Source of the DNA: Prorocentrum cordatum
Taxonomy: Eukaryota > Sar > Dinophyceae > Prorocentrales > Prorocentraceae
Assembly (NCBI GenBank): GCA_963575745.1
Contig: CAUYUJ010020715.1
Coordinates: 539,729 to 562,228 of the forward strand
Length of the DNA stretch: 22,500 nucleotides
Direction of reading: 5' to 3'
Made by a program: the position numbers and the translations under genes. This document shows positions 16,832 to 22,500 of this stretch, one piece after another (the first letter of the stretch is position 1; every line of letters starts with the position of its first letter). A model generated the notes under the pieces. It saw only the letters and a list, made by a program, of their open reading frames with translations, searched no databases and had not been told where the DNA came from.

Positions 16832-16901
16832 CATTATTGAATGCAGAAGGACAGCGCCACCAAACAACGGTGATTGGAACAACCCTTGCACCCTCAAGTT
16901 C
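16832..16901 (-). pseudogene. Diverged tandem copy of exon d
   Basis: On the sense strand this copy starts CGAG|GAACTTGAGG and ends TTCAATAATG|GTGAAG, matching exon d (CGAG|GGACCTGAGG ... TGCAATAATG|GTGAAG) 223-227 bp upstream. The similarity extends past the donor (TCGGC, TCATA, TTCGGCGT(A/G)CAG, CTTCC phrases). The copy is 70 nt long against 74, so it would not keep the frame into exon e. It is either a decayed exon copy or a sign that both are just tandem-repeat DNA. Confidence 0.45.
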
Positions 16902-17054
16902 CTCGACACGCAGAATACAGACAAGCCGGCACCCATACATCCAGCGATGCAGCACCATGGCAGCACGAGCACATTGACAAGGAAGCCTGTACGCCGAACT
17001 GTGTGTAGCTATGAAGCCAAACCGACTGAATACAAACATTGCCGCGATCTTCAC

Positions 17055-17128
17055 CATTATTGCATGCAATGAAGCTGGCACCAAACATAAAGAGCGATGA
17101 TGCCCATACCCCCAGCATCCTCAGGTCC
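17055..17128 (-). CDS. Coiled-coil gene, exon d (hydrophobic segment)
   Basis: A 74-nt exon: acceptor TTCGAG|GGACC, donor AATG|GTGAAG. In the frame that joins exons c and e it encodes DLRMLGVWASSLFMFG and a short continuation ASFIACNN, a good membrane-helix candidate. Start and end phases fit exon c (two bases left over) and exon e (two bases needed). A diverged tandem copy lies at 16832-16901. Confidence 0.45.
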
Positions 17129-17219
17129 CTCGAAGCGCGGCCCGACAGCTTGAAATAGTACGCTCGGGTGCGGGCGGGTGGGTAAATGCACAACCAGGCT
17201 CCCCCCATGGGCCCCGCAC

Positions 17220-17296
17220 CCGAGACGGACAACGAGGAATGTGCACAGGAAAGCGGAGAAAAACTCCAAACCATCCAGTCCACGCCAGCCGATTCG
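17220..17296 (-). CDS. Coiled-coil gene, exon c (hydrophobic segment)
   Basis: A 77-nt candidate exon: acceptor CTCAAG|CGAATC, donor CTCGG|GTGCGG. It encodes RIGWRGLDG then LEFFSAFLCTFLVV, a probable membrane helix, and leaves two bases that with exon d complete a glycine codon. The acceptor is uncertain (GGTTTGGAG|TTTTTC is an alternative). Confidence 0.4.
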
Positions 17297-17429
17297 CTTG
17301 AGAACCACTCACAAATGCAGTAGTACGGCACCTTGGCAGAACAAAATACAAAATTGAATGACGCCTGACTGCAAGACTTCGCCCCGCCCTTAGCCGATCC
17401 GCGCCTCAAGAAAGAAGACAAGAGGTGCG

Positions 17430-17504
17430 GATAGCCACAAGCACGCCGCGATGAGGCGGCGGGGCAGGGCCCATGACGCGCTCGAGCCAAAAGGATCTAC
17501 GCGC
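17430..17504 (-). CDS. Coiled-coil gene, possible exon b
   Basis: Acceptor CCCAAG|GCGCG at 17504, preceded on the sense strand by a long (CTC)n tract (17523-17594 complement). Two frames are plausible: one giving ARRSFWLERVMGP..., in phase with possible exon a, and another giving a hydrophobic ending LIAACLWLSAPLVFFLE before a GAG|GC donor. The 3' limit given here is approximate. Confidence 0.25.
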
Positions 17505-17522
17505 CTTGGGCCCCATGTGCTT

Positions 17523-17594
17523 GAGGAGGAGGAGGAGGAGGAGGAGGAAGAGGAGGATGAGGATGAGGAGGAAGAGGAAGAGGCGGAGGAGGAT
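17523..17594. repeat. (GAG)n tract
   Basis: GAG/GAA/GAT units; CTC-type pyrimidine tract on the sense strand just upstream of possible exon b. Confidence 0.95.
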
Positions 17595-17639
17595 CGCATA
17601 GTTGTCAATGATGCTGCTATGCAACCAGCCCGATGACAT

Positions 17640-18000
17640 GTGGAGGAAAACGGCGAGGGGTGGAGGGGAGGGGAGCAAATAGGAGGGGGAAAGAAGGAGG
17701 GGGAGATAGGGCATGGGGGGACTGCGAGGAGAGCGGGGAGGAGGAGTAGGAATACGAGGGGGCGGAATGCGAAAGCATGGGAAGTAGGGACGCGACAGAG
17801 GAGGGTAAGGGGAAGGGAGGAGGAGATGAGAGAACAGAGGGAGAGTCCTGGAATGGGAAGGCCCAGGGCCAGTATTTACACAGGCAGGGGGGAGGCTGGA
17901 GAGGGGAAGAGGAGGAGGGGGAGAAGGAGCAGGAGGAACGAAGGAGAGGAACAGGACAAGGAGGGGGGAGGACGGGAGCAATGAGGGGAGGGGCAAAGAG
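17640..18000. repeat. Purine-rich (GGAGG) sequence
   Basis: Loose G/A-rich sequence with no regular unit; pyrimidine-rich on the sense strand. Probably the intron between possible exons a and b. Confidence 0.7.
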
Positions 18001-18051
18001 GAGGACCAGCGCGTCACCATGGAGGCCCTGCCTGCGGGTGCCACTACTTAC

Positions 18052-18075
18052 CTCCCCCATGCCGTTGGGTCCCAT
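18052..18075 (-). CDS. Coiled-coil gene, possible exon a (start)
   Basis: ATG at 18075 gives MGPNGMGE, ending GAG|GTAAGT, the only textbook donor in the region. This makes it a plausible first coding exon, or the end of an internal exon whose upstream part is not obvious. Linkage to exons c-k is by strand and order only. Confidence 0.3.
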
Positions 18076-18243
18076 CGCGGGGGTCGAGCGGGAGGAGAAG
18101 CGCGACGACGACGACGAACGGCAAGAGGGGCAAACAGCCCAGGCATGGGATGTGTTGGTTTCTCAATACGGACTCCCGAAGTCCCGACCCTTGCACCGCA
18201 AGGCAGCTGCTGCGTCCCAGAAAGCTGCTCGACGGCCCCGTGG

Positions 18244-18351
18244 CCATCGCTTCCAAGACAATACTTTTCAAAGCCTCTGCCATCGCTTCCAAGACAATCG
18301 CTGTGAGAGCCTCTGTCGTCGCTTCCAAGACAATTCTTTTCAAAGCCTTGT
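18244..18351. repeat. 36-bp minisatellite, three units
   Basis: Units at 18244-18279, 18280-18315 and 18316-18351 share CGCTTCCAAGACAAT followed by a variable middle and AGCCTCTG or AGCCTTG. A fourth, diverged unit lies at 18487-18524. Because 36 is a multiple of three, several frames stay open, giving a 12-residue peptide repeat (AIASKTILFKAS type on plus, IVLEAMAEAL type on minus). No other sign of coding was found. Confidence 0.9.
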
Positions 18352-18559
18352 GGAGTCCCAAACCCGGGTAGCAGGGCGCTGGAAGGGCGTGACAAGGCGT
18401 GTCGAAGAAGCCTGGAAGCTCCTGGAGAAAGCTCCCGAAAGACCTTCTGGATAGCTTCTGGGCAAATGTATTGGGAACGCTTAGATGAGAGCCTCTGCCA
18501 TTGTCTCCAAGACAATGTGTTTCCAACATGTTGGATGCCTTGGAAGAGGGGAGGCGCTC

Positions 18560-18845
18560 ACTTACACCGGCGCGAGGTTAAACTCAGGGCCCAAGACTTC
18601 TGCTCTCCGGTTCGAGCCTCGAGAGGCTGCCCCTGGACATGTCGTCGTGGAGTTCGCTCCGACCAGAGTTTGTCGAGGCGAACGTCGCCCTGGCGACGAT
18701 GAGGCTCGAGACCGTTTCCTCCGGCGGCGAGGCAGAGCTGGCTGCACCAGCAAAAGAGCTGGACGGGGGCGCCGAACAGCGACTTGGCCAGCGTGCAGGG
18801 AGGGAAAACGGGGAGGCAAGGCGGAGGAAGCTCGAGACACGCGAT
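18560..18845. other. Unassigned sequence with possible minus-strand exon
   Basis: Non-repetitive, G+C-rich. A minus-strand frame (about 18590-18715) containing EETVSSLIVARATFAS and SELHDDMSRGSLSRLE has mostly G or C third positions. A plus-strand frame from 18639 is also open. No splice sites could be settled, so neither is called a gene. Confidence 0.3.
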
Positions 18846-19050
18846 CTGCATCCGAGTTCCTCCATTCCCGAGTCTCGATCCGCCTCCACCCCCCCCCCCC
18901 ACCGCCGGCCAAAAAGGGCCTCGGAGTCCGCCAGGCTATGCACGCGGGCGCCATGCAGACGTCGGGGCGTCAACGTTTGTCGGAATCCTCGGGGTCGGAT
19001 CGGACTGGGCGAGACGGAGATCGCATCGGACCCAAATTTGGCGGCTTCCA

Positions 19051-19095
19051 GGATGGGGCCCTAAGGGATGGGGCCCTGAGGGATGGGGCCCTGAG
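19051..19095. repeat. 15-bp tandem repeat, three units
   Basis: GGATGGGGCCCTAAG, then GGATGGGGCCCTGAG twice. The complement GGGGCCCCATCC recurs once at about 19345-19356 on the other side of the inverted-repeat element at 19118-19299, so it may be a subterminal motif amplified on one side. Confidence 0.9.
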
Positions 19096-19117
19096 GGCCG
19101 AGGAGTCTCGAGACCGT

Positions 19118-19299
19118 ACTCCAGATTTCGTAATAAAAAGGAGGGGGTCTGGACCCTCCAAGACAAGCCATTTCAGACCTCCCCCGTGGGAGAACCCTCC
19201 AAAACATCGTCCCCAGACCCCCCCAAGGCTCTACAAGATAGCCTGGAAGAGACCCCCCCCGAAATGAGACCCCCCTCCCTTTATTACGAAATCTGGAGT
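19118..19299. mobile_element. Inverted-repeat element with CTCCAGATTTCG ends
   Basis: The 33-bp ends at 19118-19150 (starting ACTCCAGATTTCGTAATAAA) and 19267-19299 are inverted repeats with about four differences, mostly in a G/A run. Weaker inverted similarity (GGATGGGGCCCTGAGGGC type) extends outwards to about 19081 and 19356, so the full element may span about 19050-19356. The interior is C-rich on the right and has no gene. Confidence 0.7.
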
Positions 19300-19518
19300 A
19301 AATCCAGCCTGGGATCCCTCCCTATCCTCGGGGCCTCAGCCCTCGGGGCCCCATCCTTGCACCGCTGAGGATCGGTGAGGCCTCAGACTCCAAGTCGGGG
19401 GACTGGGGCTGGCCAGAGAGGGCCGCCGGGAAAGCGACGAGAGACGCAATCTGAAATTTGTCGCGAGCTCCCGCTGCAAACATTCCACGCACACCAGACC
19501 GTCAAAATCCGAGACTAG

Positions 19519-19757
19519 AGGCCTCCTAGATGGGGTCGGACTAGATGGGGTCGGAGGATCGCGCCGCATCGAGGGTACATCGCCGATACATCGGCGATGC
19601 ATCGGCGATGCACTGGCGATGCATCGTCGACATCGCCGATGCATCGGCGACGCCATCGTGGAGAAAATCGGGCTCCACATCGAGCCGTATCGGCGATGCA
19701 TCGGCGATGCGGCGCGATCCTCCGACCCCATCTACTCCGACCCCATCTAGGAGGCCT
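19519..19757. mobile_element. 239-bp element with 53-bp near-perfect inverted ends
   Basis: The left arm 19519-19571 and right arm 19705-19757 are complementary with a single mismatch. Each arm starts AGGCCTCCTAGATGGGGTCG and contains a second GATGGGGTCGG. The core is a run of ATCGGCGATGC/GCATCGGCGATGC units, themselves near-palindromic. The near-identity of the arms implies recent activity, gene conversion or selection for the hairpin. Peptides read through it (MHRR, GDAS) reflect the repeats. Confidence 0.8.
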
Positions 19758-19876
19758 AGCGAGACGGGCCCGTCGAAACGCGTCGGCAAGCCCGAGCTCC
19801 TGCGAGCTCGAGGCTCGCCCTTCGCCGAGAGACGACGGGCCCTGCGGCGGCGCCCCTGCGGGCTGCCCGGCTGCGC

Positions 19877-19894
19877 CGACGACGACGTGACGAC

Positions 19895-19945
<51 letters not shown>
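19877..19945. repeat. (GAC)n microsatellite
   Basis: CGACGACGACGTGACGACGTGA, then about 14 uninterrupted GAC units. Confidence 0.97.
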
Positions 19946-19946
<1 letters not shown>

Positions 19947-20145
19947 CGCTCCGTTTTGCTCGATGCATGGGCCCCTGGAAGTCCGACCAGTGTCCGAAGG
20001 CCTGCTCTTCGTCCTGAGCCGCTCTGGACGGCCCCGGGGCCCGCTGGAGCCCCCCGGGAGCCGAATTCCGGACCCGAGCTGGCCGCTCCAGCTTGGCCGG
20101 GGCCTCCGATCTCCGGGGGAGGAAGGTGCACCGAGGGCGGGGTGG

Positions 20146-20243
20146 AGGACGAGGACGAGGACGACGACGAGGGCAGCGAGGACCAGGGCGACGACGACGA
20201 CGAGGACGACGACGACGAGGACGACGAGGACGACGACGACGAG

Positions 20244-20288
<45 letters not shown>
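20146..20288. repeat. (GAC/GAG)n tract
   Basis: GAC with interspersed GAG and GGC units, ending in about 14 pure GAC units. It gives poly-D, poly-T or poly-R in the plus frames; no coding support. Confidence 0.95.
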
Positions 20289-20290
<2 letters not shown>

Positions 20291-20365
20291 ACCGCCGCGC
20301 TCCTGGCGGGCGGCGCACGCGCTCGGGGGCGGCGGGCGCGGGCGCAGGCCGAGGCGGCCGGCCAG

Positions 20366-20560
20366 CACGCGGCGCAGGGGGGGGGGCACGCGGGGGCCAG
20401 GGGCAGGCCTGCGGAGGAAGGTGCTCCTCCTCCTCCTCCTCCTCCTCCTCCTCCTCCTCCTCCCCCTCCCTCCTCCTCCTCCTCCTCCTCCTCCTCCTCC
20501 TCCTCCTCCTCCTCCTGAGTGACTTCCCCAATGGGACGCACAGAGACACTGATACTATAT
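20366..20560. repeat. Duplicated segment, copy 1 (with CTC expansion)
   Basis: CACGCGGCGCAGGGGGG...GGGGGCCAGGGGCAGGCCTGC (20366-20414) and TGACTTCCCCAATGGGACGC...ACACTGATACT (20520-20560) match 20728-20773 and 20786-20825. Between the two parts this copy holds about 100 bp dominated by a (CTC)n array (20424-20516); copy 2 has only about 12 bp. Confidence 0.8.
20424..20516. repeat. (CTC)n microsatellite
   Basis: Two blocks of CTC units separated by CCCCCTCCC. It lies inside copy 1 of the duplicated segment. Confidence 0.97.
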
Positions 20561-20727
20561 TAGGGGGCAAACAAACCTACCTCGCTTTTGACCACCCTCG
20601 CCTCCAAGAGATGCCAAGCGATGCCAAGCTGCGGCCTGTGCTGGTCAGGCCGCTTGACGAGGAGGCGCGTGGTATGACTTGGTGTTGCCTGGAAGCGAAA
20701 GCGGGGTAGGTACTTGACGCTTTGAAA

Positions 20728-20826
20728 CACGCGGCGCAGGGGGGCACACGAGGGCCAGAGTCAGGCCTGCAGAATTAGGATGAATGACTTCCCCATGGGA
20801 CGCACAGAGACACACTGATACTGTAT
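20728..20826. repeat. Duplicated segment, copy 2
   Basis: Matches the two outer parts of 20366-20560, without the CTC array. This probably represents the state before expansion. Confidence 0.8.
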
Positions 20827-20902
20827 GTCCTCCTTGGAGGCGCGCGTCCGACCCGAACACCCGTCTTATGGTATATCCTTTCCCGAGCGGCGTGGCCGGA
20901 AA

Positions 20903-21001
20903 GCGCCCGCCACGACGCATATACGATATAAGATTTCTCGGTGCGGGCGTCGCCTCGGGGGGGGCGACGGACAGATAGCATAAGTGTGTTGGGGTGACGC
21001 C
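20903..21001. repeat. Dispersed hairpin repeat, copy 1
   Basis: Shares GCCCGCCAC, AAGATTTCT, GCGTCGCC, a C/G-rich stem (GCGTCGCC...GGGGCGAC) and a final GGGTGACGCC with 21634-21731, in the same order and orientation, about 99 bp each. No coding potential; a SINE-like or MITE-like family is possible. Confidence 0.65.
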
Positions 21002-21633
21002 AAAATTCCCATAGGTTACCCCTGCATCCTTCCCCGTCGGCCCATCCTTGGCCGCTTTCGCCAGCCGCGCCCCGCTCGCACAGCGTCGACCTGGCCTTCC
21101 CGGGCCCCTGCTGCATCCTCATCGGGCATCCCTGTGCTGCGGGCTTGACTGTCTGTGTCCTTCTGGGTGGCCCTGGGTGGCGTGCGCCCAACCCGAGCGC
21201 ACAGCAGGCTCACCGTGTAGTCCTGTGAGGCAGTCATTCAAACAAACGGGGGCGGGACGATCTCAAACAAAGTGTCGCCGGCCTGGGTGCTCGGCCCACG
21301 GAGGGGCGACAGTTCGGGTTGGCCCCCGGGCCGTCTGGAGGGCAAGGGGGTGCCCGAGGGCTGACAATTCGGAGCGAGGGGTTGGCGATCCAGACCAGTG
21401 AAAGGCCCCCTCTTCTTCCTCTTCCTCCAATTCCTCATCCTCCTCATTGCAATACGGAGTTTCCAAGGATCCAAAAGAGTCCTCGAAACTGCGCCGCGGG
21501 TGCGGGAGGGGTCGACACTACGAAATCTGCTTCAAAGCGACTCCAACAAAAAACGCTGCGGGGGGGGCGAGTTGAAACACAGTTTTCGGCGCGCTAGCGC
21601 GAGCCCAGGGGCGTAGCGGGGGGGGCGATCAAC
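21002..21633. other. No recognisable gene
   Basis: G+C-rich sequence with short frames only. No domain, RNA gene or repeat was recognised between the two hairpin-repeat copies, apart from a small GGCGCGCTAGCGCG palindrome at about 21589-21602. Confidence 0.5.
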
Positions 21634-21731
21634 ATCGCCCGCCACCGAGCAAATACTACAAGATTTCTGGGCGCTAGCGTCGCCCCTTCGGGGGCGCCAG
21701 AGACATCGTATTAGCATCTTCGGGTGACGCC
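21634..21731. repeat. Dispersed hairpin repeat, copy 2
   Basis: Second copy of the repeat at 20903-21001. Its stem is stronger here: GCGTCGCCCC-TTC-GGGGGCGCC at about 21676-21698. Confidence 0.65.
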
Positions 21732-22482
21732 GAGAATAGACAACCACATGCCACGTGTGGAAACCCCACCCGCAGGATCTGTCAGCATCGAATCGGGAAA
21801 TCGCATCGAAGCGGAACGCGTGTCGGATCGGGCCGCATCGGCACGGAGTCGAAATCGAATTGGATCGGCTGCACCAGGATGCACAACATCGCCATTCAAG
21901 CATTGGGCCGCATCGAATCACATTAAGAACGAGACCGAACAGTATCGGACTGGTCGACGACGACACCTACTCGGACCCATCGGATCGAGATGGGCCCTGA
22001 CCCGCAGGCCAAACTGCTGCAAGGTCAACCATGGTTCAGAATCCGAAGGATGTTCTGCAACCGAGTGAACCCCCGCGGGGGTGACCGACGGTGACCGATA
22101 CCCCAGGATTAGACCCACACCCATCTTTCGGAATATTCAGATCGAAGCATGAAGCAGGAAAGCGGAGAAGACTCGAAGGGAGAAGGACCTCCAGGGAGAT
22201 TGACGAACAAAACAAAAGAGGAAAGAAGATCCAGTAGATTTGCGGACAACTCCTGGGAGGCCCAGGGGATTGGGAGAAGAGGGGACCCAGACTGGAAGAA
22301 AGACTGAGCGCGGGCCATGCACTCTCCGGGGAGACGCCCTCTCCTCGGCCACAGACCTCCCCCCCCCCCCCCCCTCGACTGTGGTCCTCAGCCCCCCTCC
22401 CGGCTTGGAGGCGGCCGGAGGGCCTGAGCTGGGCGGGCCCCGAGACAAGAGGAAAGCAGATCCTCTCAACATCTGGCCAGGA
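21732..22482. other. No recognisable gene
   Basis: Contains ATCGGGCCGCATCG/TCGAATC-type phrases (21780-21990) and a C homopolymer of about 17 (22358-22374). No gene was recognised. Confidence 0.5.
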
Positions 22483-22500
22483 TTAAGTCGGGCGTGTCCC
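22483..22500. mobile_element. Start of second TTAA-flanked MITE (cut by window end)
   Basis: TTAAGTCGGGCGTGTCCC at the last 18 bases matches the inverted-repeat end of the element at 8080-8235: the first 14 bases equal its left end, and the rest agrees with its right end. The element presumably continues beyond the window. Confidence 0.8.

Noticed and set aside
17055-17296. Voltage-sensor or proton-channel identity for the hydrophobic exons
   Set aside because: Membrane helices followed by a coiled coil recall such proteins, but no arginine-spaced S4 helix or other family signature is visible.
18244-18351. Possible CRISPR-like array
   Set aside because: Units are contiguous with no unique spacers and the context is eukaryotic; it is a minisatellite.
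18639-19064. Plus-strand frame with helical composition
   Set aside because: The opposite strand also has an open frame here with stronger G/C third-position bias; no domain or splice evidence decides, so neither was called.
1-22500. tRNA, rRNA, U-snRNA or dinoflagellate spliced-leader sequence
   Set aside because: Scanned by eye on both strands for the conserved words; none was found. A covariance-model search would be decisive.

Overview
This window is nuclear DNA of a eukaryote. It is G+C-rich, has very low gene density, contains much simple-sequence DNA, and its genes are split into short exons. No bacterial operon, rRNA, tRNA or CRISPR array was seen. The best guess is a dinoflagellate or close alveolate relative. 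The reasons are inferred exon junctions of the form AG|G with GT, GC or possibly GA donors, an intron that carries a terminal-inverted-repeat element (an introner), a short TTTAGGG-type telomere-like palindrome, and abundant small inverted-repeat elements. This assignment is inference; no diagnostic spliced-leader or rRNA sequence is present.

Layout. Positions 1-1680 hold no recognisable gene. Positions 1700-2500 are a GACGTC-containing minisatellite. Positions 2580-4960 are mostly unassigned, with one well-formed inverted-repeat element (3560-3767), two direct-repeat pairs and a telomere-like palindrome. Positions 5297-6843 (minus strand) hold the one gene whose family can be named: the front part of a eukaryotic RNA-silencing RNA-dependent RNA polymerase (RDR). 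Its reading frame is interrupted by a TIR-bearing introner. The catalytic half is not found in the remaining 5.3 kb downstream. Positions 7000-9800 hold three small inverted-repeat or MITE-like elements and large microsatellites. Positions 9800-12350 are sparse, ending in a nested palindrome cluster.

Positions 12486-17296 (possibly to 18075, minus strand) carry a second inferred gene of many very short exons. It appears to encode hydrophobic, probably membrane, segments followed by a highly charged coiled-coil region. Its introns are almost entirely simple repeats. In at least two introns a purine tract near the donor and its pyrimidine complement near the acceptor could pair in the pre-mRNA. 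Positions 18200-22500 are repeat-dominated: a 36-bp minisatellite, two long-TIR elements, trinucleotide arrays, a segmental duplication pair, a dispersed hairpin repeat pair, and at the very end the start of a second copy of the TTAA-flanked element seen at 8080-8235.

The two genes have no evident functional link. The themes of the window are RNA-silencing machinery, non-autonomous inverted-repeat elements (one acting as an intron), and simple repeats that fill introns and may help define splice sites. All intron/exon calls are by eye and have no transcript support.
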